Part shown: positions 43,613-54,449 of the stretch, in pieces
Numbering within the stretch: the stretch's first letter is position 1
How the letters are laid out: every line of letters begins with the position of its first letter
Source: Aquarana catesbeiana
Taxonomy: Eukaryota > Chordata > Amphibia > Anura > Ranidae
Length of the DNA stretch: 64,000 nt
Assembly (NCBI RefSeq): GCF_042186555.1
Contig: NC_133334.1
Location: 207,090,442 to 207,154,441, forward strand
Direction: 5' to 3'
Translations under genes and position numbers: made by a program
Notes under the pieces: model-generated
What the model saw: the letters and a program-made list of their open reading frames with translations, nothing else
Told to the model about the DNA's origin: nothing
Database searches by the model: none

Positions 43613-44313
43613 CCGCCCTGAGAAATCTCCTTGAGAAGGAAGAAAAAGATCAGAAGATTAAGAAACAAAAAAAATATACCAGGGATGTTAATGACTACAA
43701 AAATGGGAATGTTTTTTCCTGGCAGAATAAGGATGGTGAACTGGTTGCCCCCGAGAACGGCCCCTGCCAGATGGAAGTCTCGGAGCAACAACTTCCCCAC
43801 CCCCAACCACCGTTGAAAAATACAGGTGTGACAGACCGTAGGGCCGCTGACCATTATCGGTTGGCCCCCCCCCATACACCCAACCCACACCGGAGGGGAC
43901 CCCCGACACACCCTAGAGGTAGGGAGAGAGTGGGGAGAGGGAGGGGGAGAGGTCAGAGAGATAGGTCCTCTCACTATGAGGGCCAGAGACTGACACCGAA
44001 AAGAGATAACTACCACGACAGATATAATGAACAATATGAATATTCTTATCCACAAAGGACGCCTATACGTACGTTCAATAGGTATTCCCCTTTGAGAGAG
44101 GACAGATCACGTGAGAATCTTAACTCTTATCATCCATATAGAGAGACGGACTACAGTTATTATAACAAATCTCCTTTTAATTATAACCAGCCACAACCAG
44201 GCCCCTCCTACCAAGGGGATTTTCCCAAAGAACAAGTGAGATTCAAGCGAGCCATAGACGGAAACGCGGGACCAGAGGGGGGAGGCGCTCCCGACAAAAG
44301 AAAAAGGGTCTGA
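43613..44313 (+). CDS. PLE ORF1, Arg/Gly/Tyr-rich, right copy
   Basis: Open from the junction through RNLLEKEEKDQKIKKQKK, a charged probable helix, then YTRDVNDYKNGNVFSWQNKD, and into the RGG/Tyr-rich region, ending KRKRV with TGA at 44311-44313. The true start is likely upstream and lost, or the internal Met at 43771. Its last ~130 nt overlap the RT frame, which is open from about 44185 in the -1 frame without any ATG. I see no canonical X-XXY-YYZ slippery heptamer in the overlap. A two-ORF layout is worth noting because many PLEs are described with a single main ORF. Confidence 0.65.
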
Positions 44314-46578
44314 CAGAAAGTGGGATATTTAATCTGAGTAAAACTTCTCTTTCGGAAGCAGAACTTTTAGTCTTGGAGAAAGGCCTGAAGTTTGCTCCTC
44401 CGAATAAATTAAATAAATTTAACACTTTTATAGACATCCAGAAATACGTACGAAAACTAAATGTACAGAGATATATCATCTCTAACCCCACGAGACCGAA
44501 AACAGAGACCAATTCACATATAGTCCATTCAGGACTCTCAAACCCTTCCCTCTTCAACCCCCCTGGCCCTACTGCCCCTTCCATTAAAGTGTTTCGGGAC
44601 TTAGTTCTACAGGACCTGGACAAATTACCATCTAAAAGAGTATATAGTAACCCCACGGTAAGAATCGGACTTAAGGAACTATGCGAACGTAAAGACTTAG
44701 TTATCTGCCCCGCTGATAAGGGGGGGGGAATAGTTGTATTGGATAAAAATGATTACCACTTAGAAATAACTAGAATCCTGGGGGATACGGACACATACTC
44801 TAGGATCTATACCAACCCCACAGTATCCTTTAAGAGGTCACTCACGGACTTGGTGGATACTGGTTTCCAACTAGGTATCCTAAATAATAAAGAAAAAAGT
44901 TTTCTTATTCCGACTGCCCCGAGAATCCCGGTAATCTACTATTTACCAAAGGTACATAAAAGTGTTACCCAACCACCTGGCCGCCCCATTATTAGCGGCA
45001 TTGAGTCCATTACTTCCCGCATAGGGAAATACATAGATTTTTTCTTACAGCCCATTGTACGATCTACACCATCCTATCTCAGGGATACTAAAGATACTAT
45101 CTCCAAACTCAATAATATAACTTATAGTAAAGACCTACTTCTCGTTACCGCTGATGTAACGTCGTTATATACTTCCATACCTCATGATGAGGGATTGGCT
45201 GCAGTTGAACTCTTCCTATCTAGAGAGGATTCTATCCCAAGAACCCAGCAGAGATTCATTATGGACCTGCTGAGGTTCGCGACTACACAATTATTTCTGG
45301 TATAACGGAAATTTTTATATACAACGAAAGGGAGTGGCTATGGGCGTTAAATTCGCCCCTAGCCTGGCCAACATTTTTATGGCCCGGTGGGAGGAGGATG
45401 TCGTCTATGCCCTCGATCCCCCGGAGTTAGCTCTCTGGGCGAGGTACATAGACGACATCCTCCTCCTCTGGAGAGGGAGCGTGGATACCTTACATGCCTT
45501 TTTGAAGAAACTCAATGATAACAAGATTGGGATTGAACTAAAATATGAGATCAGTGCTTCATCTATCCATTTTTTGGACCTAGAAATAATGGTAGTTAAT
45601 GATCACCTAGAGACTAAAACATTTTTTAAACCAACCGACCGGAATGGTTACATTCCGGTCGATAGTTGCCACCACGCCACGTGGCTGAAATCGGTGCCAC
45701 GTAGCCAATTCACACGGATTAGACGTAACTGTAGCAACCTTACTGAGTACTTCCAACAGACACAAATTTTAAGGTCCAGGTTCATCGATAAGGGCTACGA
45801 CCCCGGAGATGTGGACAGTGAAATTATGAACATCGCTCAGATTAATAGGGAATCTTTATTGATGGGACACCCCAAAAACAACTCTGATAATAAACACAAA
45901 TGGTCTTTGCTGACTAATTTCTCCATACAACATAAACAGATCAAAGCAATCCTAGCTAGACACTGGAAAGTTCTCAAGAATGACCCAATACTGGGTCCGG
46001 TCCTTCCTGAACGAAGTGGTATTATTTTCAAAGGGGCTCCTTCCATTAGAGGCCAAATCGCCGCTAATGTTATCGATCCCCCTCCGATTCGTTCATTTTT
46101 TCACAATATGAAGGGCTTTTTCCCTTGTAAACGTTGTAACGTATGTCTGCACAACATCAATGGACGCAGACGAACGGAGACATTCACCTCCACCTTTACG
46201 GGGAGGGAATACCAGATAAAACATTTCTTGACATGTGAGACCAGATATGTGGTCTATTTGATCACATGTCCCTGCAAAAAACAGTATGTAGGCCGGACCA
46301 TACGTACATTATCAGTGAGAGGTAATGAACACATAGCTAATATTAAAAAAGGCCTTACGAATCACAGTGTCCCTAAACACTTTTTGCAATGTCACAACCA
46401 AAATCCGAATGGTATTCAGTTCCAAGTTATTGATAAATTTATTCCACATTGGAGGGGCGCGTCGATGAAAAGGGGCGTGTCCAGATTGGAAACTTTCTGG
46501 ATACATAAACTAAAATGTTACCTACCTTTTGGCCTCAATGTCGACTGGGATATAAATGCTTTTATTAACCAGTCGTGA
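44310..46578 (+). pseudogene. PLE reverse transcriptase-endonuclease, right copy, one frameshift
   Basis: Identical in layout to 40692-42962. Loss of the two bases AT at about 45288 (ACACAATTAT for ACACATAATTAT) breaks the frame within the RT, between motifs A and B; the frame is restored only as a separate segment from 45334 (GVKFAPSLANIFMARW) through YIDD and the GIY-YIG domain. Substitutions relative to the left copy include Arg to Cys in IRPADKGG, Gly-Ala to Gly-Val in AMGAKF, Leu to Phe in TSTLTG and Gln to Lys in WIHQLKC. Confidence 0.9.
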
Positions 46579-47554
46579 TAGTTACACTAGTAGTCCTCTC
46601 TCTCTGAATCTTTGTACTTCTAATCCTTTTTGCAATTTTATGTTATTTGTATTTTTTATTTTATTTTCATTTTGCATATTCGTGTCAAGATGGGGATTTG
46701 GGGTTATAATTAGCTGAATATATTTTCCCCCCCTTTTATACATCATTTGTTGCTAATAATATGTACCTATTTTACCGTTCTCCATAACCTCTATTTTGGT
46801 TGATTTTGATTAGCCGGTTGGAGCTATACATTATATTGGTATAGTTTATTTAGGTACTCTCTAGGAATTTCGTGAATTTTATACATTTCTGCAGTATGGT
46901 AACATATTGTATTACTAGCCAGTATAAGGTTATTGTATCTAGCGACGTTTGAGCCATGTTATATCAAATTTCTTTCTTCTTTCCCCTTTAGAGGCTGGAC
47001 CGCATATGCGTGCCAGCCTTCACAGTACGTTATGTGTATTTTCATTGACGGACTATTATGTTTGCGTCCCAGGTTCAGGGAGGCTTGGTTCACATGTGCG
47101 TTCCACCCTTCGTCACTTCCGGAGATTACGGAACTGACGTCGCACACGTCTTCCCAGTGAGCGCTCCCACGTGACGCATCTGCGTCCCACCTTTCGTCAC
47201 TTCCGACGGCTACGGAACTGACACCATGGACGGTCTGTCAGTACCGCCCCTTCATGGACGCTGCGCATGACGCCTCTAGCATTTGGGCCATGATTGGCCC
47301 TGGGAGGTGACACGTATGGACGTTGCCTTCCATCGGGGAGGTAGACGCTGCCCACGCTACACCTTGATGGGACCGTCCATAGAGAGGCTTGGTTTGGAGC
47401 CAGGTTCTGTCTCTTCGTGATTGGCGGTTCCCCTATTTTGACGCCCTCTTCCGGATATCCCGGAAGTAACGGCACACATGGCACAAACAGCTGCTACCAT
47501 TAGGTAATTATGAGTTTTATATATATATACAGGCATTTGTGGCGGACAGTCATG

Positions 47555-47594
47555 TACCCCAGTTGAAGTCCCGTAGGACGAAACGCGTCGGGTG
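47555..47594 (+). ncRNA. Hammerhead-ribozyme-like motif, PLE2 right copy
   Basis: TACCC (5' stem I), CAGTTGA, extra A, GTCC-CGTA-GGAC (perfect 4-bp stem II with tetraloop), GAAAC, GCGTC, GGGT (3' stem I). ACGCGT is self-complementary, which in minimal PLE hammerheads could let two molecules share helix III. Differs from CTGANGA at two core positions, the same two as in PLE1. Confidence 0.55.
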
Positions 47595-48506
47595 GTTATG
47601 CCTGTCTTGCCACTTTTATCTTATAGCGCTTTTTATTGTCTATACCTGACTGTGAGTGTCCGGGTTAAGGCGTGTTGTTTAACCTTCGCTTTATTAATAA
47701 ATGCTTCTGAGTAAGCGGATTTACACTATGGGGTGGTTTCCTTCTTTTAAAACCCCATTTTGAGGACCCATACCTGGCCTTCTGAAGCGGCTTTTTTGTG
47801 AACATCCTCCGATTGAACCCTTGCAGACCGGGAGTCATCACTACTTGAGAGGTCGGTTGGTGAGTGTCGAGGGTCCCCTCCAACCCCTCCAACTGTCGTG
47901 GAAGTCTTCTCCCATATCCTTAAGCCTGTTAGACCCCCAGGCCGCTGGCCGAGGGGTCCACCATTTCCGGTAAGAGTATGTTTTACCTATTCCATCTTGA
48001 TATATGCTGAGCCCCTTGTCCTGTGGATGCCATCCCTGGACTGAAGGTCTTCTACCAATCATCTTGACAACTACAGACTTTTGATTCTTTATTTCTGAAT
48101 GTTGGTCACTGAAGTTTTCTCATTTAATTATTGACTGGACGTTTTTATGACAGCTACATAGGCTGTTATGGTATTTCACTATTTATAATTTGCATATGTG
48201 TCACCACATCATTTTTAAGGTTTCCAAATTCATCACTTTTTGAATGAGGATTAGTGAGAGAGTACCTCTTGATCCCTTTTTCACATTGGGTATAGTCAGG
48301 GGTTCGTACCAGTACTGCCTTTAATGTTGGTTGGTCCCTTCTGATTAACCCACGTATTTATGTATTATTTTCACTAGTCTAATACACAAGTTGTTTTGGT
48401 GTTTCATTAATACACTTTATTGGACTATTTTCCTCACGGATTTCCATTCTGTCAGGCCTTGTCCACTAATGTACATGATTATTTAGCGCCACACTTATGT
48501 ACCCAT

Positions 48507-48592
48507 TATCTCTTCACAATTAGTCTGATTGTTGTGTTGGCAGCTTCCTCTCGTTTTAGTTGGCGCATTATTATTTATTTATTTGTTTCAAG
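48507..48592 (+). other. PLE2 3' tail, 86 bp
   Basis: Present only at the right end. Its complement aligns with 12035-12120 (shared TGCGCCAACT, AGCTGCCA/AGCAGCCAGC, AATCAGACTAATTGT/AATTAGACAAATTGT, AAATAAATAAA) and more loosely with 22891-22978. It marks the true 3' end of the inserted RNA copy. Confidence 0.7.
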
Positions 48593-48593
48593 A

Positions 48594-48669
48594 TATATAT
48601 AGATATATATACACATACACATACACACACACATATATATACATACACACACACACACATCACATACAT

Positions 48670-48740
<71 letters not shown>

Positions 48741-48743
48741 ACA
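48594..48743. repeat. Microsatellite (TA)n, (CA)n mixed
   Basis: Successive AT and AC dinucleotide runs, about 150 bp, next to the PLE2 target duplication and the start of the next element. ORFs here are dinucleotide artefacts. Confidence 0.95.
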
Positions 48744-49124
48744 CAGGGCCGGTAAAAGGCAGGGGCACGAGGGGCGGATGCCCTCGGCGGTACAATTTGT
48801 GGGAGGGAGGGGGGAGCAGGTGAAGTTCCGGCAGTGTGCTTCATGATACACACTAGCTGGCGCCCCTAGCTGTACTGTAGTCGTCTGTACCTTACTGCTG
48901 TAATGTGCCAAGTGCGCTCCTGCACCTGGCACAAGCCTACACAGTCCGCACCAGCTATACCTGTCAGAGCTGCCCCTTCTCTCCCCCTATGAAGGCGCTT
49001 TGTAGTCCCGGTGGCGTGATGTCACTCACGTCCGGAGGCGGCATAGGAGGAGAGTAGATAGCTGCTGCTGAACCTGCGGGAGGAGCCGCCGAGGTGGAAC
49101 CAGCAGTTCAGAAACAACGTGTAT

Positions 49125-49604
49125 ATCGGGATCTGGGGGGACTTGTAAAGAAAGGAGAGCTGGGAGGAATGTGTGCAGAGAAGGATCTGGGGGGATTTGT
49201 ACAGAAAGGAGAGCTGGAGGGATGTGTGCAGAGAGGGATCTGGGGGGATTTGTAAAGAAAGGAGAGCTGGAGGGAATGTGTGCAGAGAGGGATCTGGGGG
49301 GATTTGTACATGGAGGAAAGCTGGGGGGGGGGTGTGCAGAGAGGAGATCTGGGGGGATTTGTATAGAAAGGAGAGCTGTAGGGAATGTGTGCAGAGAGGG
49401 ATCTGGGGGGATTTGTAAAGAAAGGAGAGCTGGAGGGAATGTGTGTAGAAAAGGATCTGGGGGGATTTGTACAGAAAGGAGAGCTGGAGGGATGTGTGCA
49501 GAGAGGGATCTGGGGGGATTTGTACAGGAGAGCTGGGGGGATGTGTGCACAGAGGAGATCTGGGGGGATTTGTACAGAAAGGAGAGCTGGAGGGAATGTG
49601 TGCA
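49125..49604. repeat. ~54-bp minisatellite, left block
   Basis: Units read GATCTGGGGGGATTTGTA, then AAGAAAGGAGAGCTGGAGG and GAATGTGTGCAGAGAGG. About nine units, G-rich on the plus strand. Variants have CATGGAGGA in place of CAGAAAGGA. All long ORFs across it, on both strands, are products of the repeat. Confidence 0.92.
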
Positions 49605-52317
49605 TGGAGCATGGCGGACAAGATGGGTGAACTAGAGATACTGTTGTACAAGGAGGATTTGGATTTTGTGGGAATTTCAGAGACCTGGTTCAACAGCTCT
49701 TATGATTGGCTGGCAAACATTCAAGGGTATACCCTATACCGCAAGCATAGAGAGGGTCAAAAAGGGGGAGGGGTATGCCTATATATCAAGAATAATGTAC
49801 AAGCGAATGTGAGAGATGACATCACTGAGAGAGCTAGAGAGGAGGTGGAATCCTTATGGGTAGAGCTCCAAAGGGATGAAGCTAAGGGGAAAATAATACT
49901 GGGAGTATGCTATAGGCCCCCTAAACTGAGGGAGGAAGTGGAGACGGATCTCCTATCACTCCTATTTTATGGGTCAGATGGTAGACGCACCAACTAGAAA
50001 TAAAACATTACTGGATCTACTGATTACCAACAATACAGACCTGATCACAGATGTGGAAATACGGGGCAATTTAGGTAACAGTGATCACAGGTTAATTAGT
50101 TTCAGTATAAATCACACAAACAGGATACATGACGGGAACACAAAGACACTGAATTTCAAAAGAGCCAACTTCCCTAAACTACAAACCTTGCTAAAAGGCA
50201 TAAATTGGGATAAAATATTAGGAACAAAGAATACGGAGGAGAGATGGGTTTGCTTTAAGAGCATATTAAATAAGGGCATTAGCCAATGTATCCCATTGGG
50301 TAATAAATTTAAAAGAGCGAACAAAAATCCTGGATGGCTTAACTCCAATGTAAAAATGCATATAAAAGCAAAGGAGAAGGCCTTCAAAAAATACAAGGTT
50401 GAGGGATCTTCCTCAGCATTCAGACTTTATAAAGAATGCAATAAGAAATGTAAGGGTGCAATTAGGACGGCTAAGATAGAACATGAAAGACACATAGCGG
50501 AGGAGAGCAAAAAAAATCCCAAGAAATTCTTTAAGTATGTAAACAGTAAAAAAGGGAGGACAGACCATATTGGCCCCATAAAGAATGAGGAAGGACATCT
50601 GGTTACAAAGGATGGGGAGATGGCAAATGTATTGAATTTATTCTTCTCCTCAGTCTTCACGAGTGAATCGGGGGGCTTCAGTAACCAAAACTACAGTGTT
50701 TATCCTCGTGACACAACACAGGAAGCACCTCCATGGTTAACAGAGGACGGAATTAAAATTAGACTTGAGAAACTTAACATTAATAAATCACCGGGACCAG
50801 ATGGCTTGCATCCGAGGGTACTTAGGGAACTCAGTCAAGTGATTGCCAGACCGTTGTTCCTAATTTTTACAGTCTACTGACTGGAATGGTACCAGCTGAT
50901 TGGAGAAAAGCCAATGTAGCGCCAATATTTAAAAAGGGCCCAAAATACATCCCTGGGAATTACAGACCAGTTAGCCTAACATCAATAGTATGTAAACTCT
51001 TGGAGGGGATGATAAGGGACTATATACAAGATTTTAGTAATAAGAACGATATCATTAGCAGTAATCAGCATGGAGTCATGAAGAATCATTCTTGCCAAAC
51101 CAATCTATTAACCTTCTATGAGGAGGTGAGTTGCCATCTAGATAAAGGAAGGCCCGTAGACCTGGTGTATCTGGATTTTGCAAAAGCATTTGACACAGTC
51201 CCCCATAAACGTTTACTGTACAAAATAAGGTCTGTTGGCATGGACCATAGGGTGAGTACATGGATTGAAAACTGGCTACAAGGGCGAGTTCAGAGGGTGG
51301 TGATAAATGGGGAGTACTCAGAATGGTCAGGGGTGGGTAGTGGGGTTCCCCAGGGTTCTGTGCTGGGACCAATCCTATTTAATTTGTTTATAAACGACCT
51401 GGAGGATGGGATAAACAGTTCAATCTCTGTATTTGCAGACGATACTAAGCTAAGCAGGGCAATAACTTCTCCGCAGGATGTGGAAACCTTGCAAAAAGAC
51501 CTGAACAAATTATTGGGGTGGGTGACTACATGGCAAATGAGGTTCAATGTAGAAAAATGTAAAATAATGCATTTGGGTGGCAAAAATATGAATGCAATCT
51601 ATACACTGGGGGGAGAACCTCTGGGGGAATCTAGGATGGAAAAGGACCTTGGGGTCCTAGTAGATGATAGGCTCAGCAATGGCATGCAATGTCAAGCTGC
51701 TGCTAATAAAGCAAACAGAATATTGGCATGCATTAAAAGGGGGATCAACGCAAGAGATAAAACGATAATTCTCCCACTCTACAAGGCTCTGGTCCGGCCG
51801 CACCTGGAGTATGCTGTCCAGTTCTGGGCACCAGTCCTCAAGGAAGGATGTACTGGAAATGGAGCGAGTACAAAGAAGGGCAACAAAGCTAATAAAGGGT
51901 CTGGAGGATCTTAGTTATGAGAAAAGGTTGCAAGCACTGAACTTATTCTCTCTGGAGAAGAGACACTTGAGAGGGGGTATGATTTCAATTTACAAATACT
52001 GTACTGGTGACCCCACAATAGGGATAAAACTTTTTTGCAGAAGAGAGTTTAATAAGACTCATGGCCACTCATTACAATTAGAAGAAAAGAGGTTTAACCT
52101 TAAACTAAGTAGAGGGTTCTTTACTGTAAGAGCGGCAAGGATGTGAAATTCCCTTCCACATGCGGTGGTCTCAGCGGGGAGCATTGATAGCTTCAAGAAA
52201 CTATTAGATAATCACCTGAATGACCGCAACCTACAGGGATATACAATGTAATACTGACACATAATCACACACATAGGTTGGACTTGATGGACTCACCTAC
52301 TATGTAACTATGTAACT
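49605..52317 (+). mobile_element. CR1-type LINE, 5'-truncated, 2,713 bp
   Basis: Inserted into the minisatellite with a 9-bp duplication ATGTGTGCA (49596-49604, 52318-52326). The 3' end has the CR1-like GGTTGGACTTGATGGAC motif and a short TATGTAAC tandem tail. It begins in the endonuclease domain. Confidence 0.88.
49611..52145 (+). pseudogene. CR1 endonuclease-reverse transcriptase, decayed
   Basis: The endonuclease part (49611-49965) reads LDFVGISETWFNSSYDW, GGGVCLYIKNN and ILGVCYRPP. An internal deletion of its C-terminal part joins it, in another frame, to MVDAPTRNKTLLDLLITNN (~49980). Then come GNSDHRLISFSINH, the linker, INKSPGPDGLHPRVLREL (RT start), a TGA at 50878-50880, NYRPVSLTSIVCKLLE, LVYLDFAKAFDTVPHKRL (motif A), GVPQGSVLGPILFNLFINDL (B), VFADDTKLSR (C, catalytic), and LGVLVDDRLS. 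A frameshift near 51835 precedes the C-terminal EMERVQRRATKLIKGLEDLS. At least three lesions, yet otherwise well preserved, so fairly young. Confidence 0.88.
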
Positions 52318-53235
52318 ATGTGTGCAGAGAGGGATCTGGGGGGACTTGTACATGGAGGAGAGTTGGTGGGAATGTGTGCAGAGAATGATCTGGGGGGATT
52401 TGTACATGGAGGAGAGCTGGGGGGAATGTGTGCAGAGAGGGATCTGAGGAGATTTGTAAAGAAAGGAGAGCTGGAGGGAATGTGTGCAGAGAGGGATCTG
52501 GGGGGATTTGTAAAGAAAGGAGAGCTGGAGGGATGTGTTCAGAGAGGGATCTGGGGGGATTTGTACATGGAGGAGATCTGGGGGGATTTGTACATGGAGG
52601 AGATCTGGGGGGGGGGGGGAATGTGTGCAGAGAGGCTTCTGGGGGGATTTGTACATGGAGGAGAGCTGGGGGGAATGTGTGCAGAGAGGGATCTGAGGGG
52701 ATTTGTAAAGAAAGGAGAGCTGGAGGGAATGTGTGCAGAGAGGGATCTGGGGGGATTTGTAAAGAAAGGAGAGCTGGAGGGATGTGTTCAGAGAGGGATC
52801 TGGGGGGATTTGTACATGGAGGAGATCTGGGGGGATTTGTACATGGAGGAGATCTGGGGGGGGGGAATGTGTGCAGAGAGGCTTCTGGGGGGATTTGTAC
52901 ATGGAGGAGAGCTGGGGGGAATGTGTGCAGAGAGGGATCTGGGGGGATTTGTACATGGAGGAGAGCTGCGGGGAATGTGTGCAGAGAGGGATCTGGGGGG
53001 ATTTGTACAGAAAGGAGAGCTGGAGGGAATGTGTGCAGAGAGGGATCTGGGGGGATTTGTACATGGAGTAGAGCTGGGGGGAATGTGTGCAGAGAGGGAT
53101 CTGGGGGATTTGTACATGGAGTAGAGCTGGAGGGAATGTGTGCAGAGAAGGATCTGGGGGGATTTGTAAAGAAAGGAGAGCTGGAGGAATGTGTGTAGAC
53201 AAGGATCTGGGGGGATTTGTAAAGAAAGGAGCGCT
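52318..53235. repeat. ~54-bp minisatellite, right block
   Basis: About seventeen further units of the array at 49125-49604. A block with the doubled GTACATGGAGGAGATCTGGG (about 52500-52680) recurs at 52740-52930, showing higher-order duplication of ~243 bp. Not coding. Confidence 0.92.
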
Positions 53236-53362
53236 AGACAAGAATACCTGCGGAAATCCCCAGAGAGGCACAGATAGTCTGAACTATGACAATAATTTGG
53301 GGGGGGGGGGGGGGCGCAGTTTGCCATCTTCGCCCTGGGCAGAAAATGACCATGTCCCAGCA

Positions 53363-53365
<3 letters not shown>

Positions 53366-53432
<67 letters not shown>
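53366..53432. repeat. (TA)n microsatellite, ~33 units
   Basis: Pure alternating TA directly at the edge of the 48744-53365 element. Confidence 0.98.
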
Positions 53433-53434
<2 letters not shown>

Positions 53435-53639
53435 CACACTCTCTATGGCTCTGAAGTTTAATTTCTTGGGACTACATTTTCCTAGAAGAGCTCTAATGGC
53501 AGTAATGGGTTAAGTTTGCAGAGTTATATTAAAGTGCATCCCTGGAAAATTGTTGGCTGCAGCTAAACCTCCAATATGTTTTCATGTGAAGTGTCCCCCC
53601 CATCCTGGTGCTAGCTGTGTACATGGAGTGCAGCAGACA

Positions 53640-53799
53640 CATCCAGGCTCCAGTCAGCCCTTCCCACTGCAGTGAGGACGTCCCTGGGAAGGGCCTGCAG
53701 CTGTTCTTGCTGTCATCATCACTATGTCCGGATTAGAGAGGACGGAGACAGTACAAGGGAGGGATCGGGCTACTCCTCATCACTCTACTGTCTAATCAG
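53640..53799 (+). other. Candidate host 5' exon with splice donor
   Basis: Non-repetitive segment ending TCTAATCAG|GTGAGATCGC, a strong donor at 53799/53800. It holds a short frame MSGLERTETVQGRD (from 53724) that stops at TAA just before the donor, so it would be untranslated or a uORF. The start is unknown. It could splice to the exon at 62418-62456 on the same strand. No homology is claimed. Confidence 0.25.
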
Positions 53800-53900
53800 G
53801 TGAGATCGCTATTTTCCTGCTTTACAACATCTAGTTAGAAGAAGCGGATCATACATTTACCGGATTAATAAACTGATCAACTCCAGTAACCTTCACCAAC

Positions 53901-54209
53901 CTGCATAGAACAGCCATGGTTCTCTGCCAGGAATAGAACTGCAGAGTTCTTAGTTTCTGGATCCTTTTCCCATGCTGAGTACTGGAGGAAGGTTTTGTAC
54001 CATGTGCTGTCACAGATCACTGCATGCTTCTCTTCATTTGTAGCAGATCTTTGGAAAGCCTTACTATCAGGATTCCTATAAGGTGCACAGAAATATTGGG
54101 GTGATCTAGGGACAGCTGACTTCCCTAAGTTCACCCACTTCTCATACAGAGAGCAGGGAGTGGTTGATGGCAGACGATTGTATTGGCAATGATGCAGTGC
54201 AGGTCTCTG
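53901..54209 (-). CDS. Candidate host exon, 103 codons, phase 0
   Basis: On the minus strand an acceptor CTTTCCTGTAG precedes 54209 and a donor ATGCAG|GTTGGTGAAG follows 53901. The 309 bp between are exactly 103 codons in one open frame, beginning QRPALHHCQYNRLPSTTPCS, with LYEKWVNLGKS, FCAPYRNPDSKAFQRS, HAVICDSTWYKTFLQYSAW and a final ENHGCSMQ. Composition is balanced and non-repetitive, unlike every satellite or MITE frame nearby, and it lies outside any TE I can bound. I do not recognise the protein. It might be a host gene exon or an old retrocopy; neighbours in the window add no further exon on this strand. Confidence 0.4.
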
Positions 54210-54449
54210 CTACAGGAAAGGTGCAGACTTATGTCAGACTTCTGCCTTCAGATTTAAAGGGCTCTGCTAAACCTTAGCATATAAACCTTAGTATAAGAGG
54301 TTCAACTGGATTGTGTTTATTTTAATGAGTGTTAGCGGTGGATACAAAATGTTTTAGAATGATTGCTTCTATAACTGAACAGTTTAGGCATGTGCTTGTC
54401 TGTTTTCAAGAAATACATTCTATTGTTTATGTGATGTGTAAATCTAGAG

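Larger units (their letters stand above)
38766..48592 (+). mobile_element. Penelope-like element 2: two copies head to head, 9.8 kb
   Basis: Flanked by ATATATATAGATAT at 38752-38765 and 48593-48606 (14 bp; low complexity but with the single G in register). The left copy (minus, to 43611) and right copy (plus, from 43612) are inverted and nearly identical over ~4.85 kb; the only indel I found is 2 bp at about 45288. A 49-bp spacer (43612-43660) belongs to the right copy, whose ORF1 runs through it, so the left copy is 5'-truncated. Only the right copy has the 86-bp tail (48507-48592). Confidence 0.88.
48744..53365. mobile_element. hAT-like non-autonomous element with minisatellite core
   Basis: Left end CAGGGCCGGTAAAAGGC and right end (complement) CAGTGCTGGGACATGG form weak inverted repeats. 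It sits exactly between a (CA)n tract and a (TA)n tract; flanking octamers TACACACA and TATATATA are similar but not identical, so the TSD is not proven. Unique edges are 48744-49120 and 53236-53365; the rest is a ~54-bp minisatellite split by a CR1 LINE. Confidence 0.5.

Noticed and set aside
43456..44055. 199-codon minus ORF crossing the PLE palindrome centre
   Set aside because: Antisense of ORF1 in both arms; it exists only because of the inverted duplication.
49022..49693. 223-codon minus ORF
   Set aside because: Minisatellite artefact running into the CR1 LINE.
52300..53271. 323-codon minus ORF and 268/256-codon plus ORFs, collagen- or Cys-rich-looking
   Set aside because: Repeat translation of the ~54-bp minisatellite; the same frames exist on both strands.
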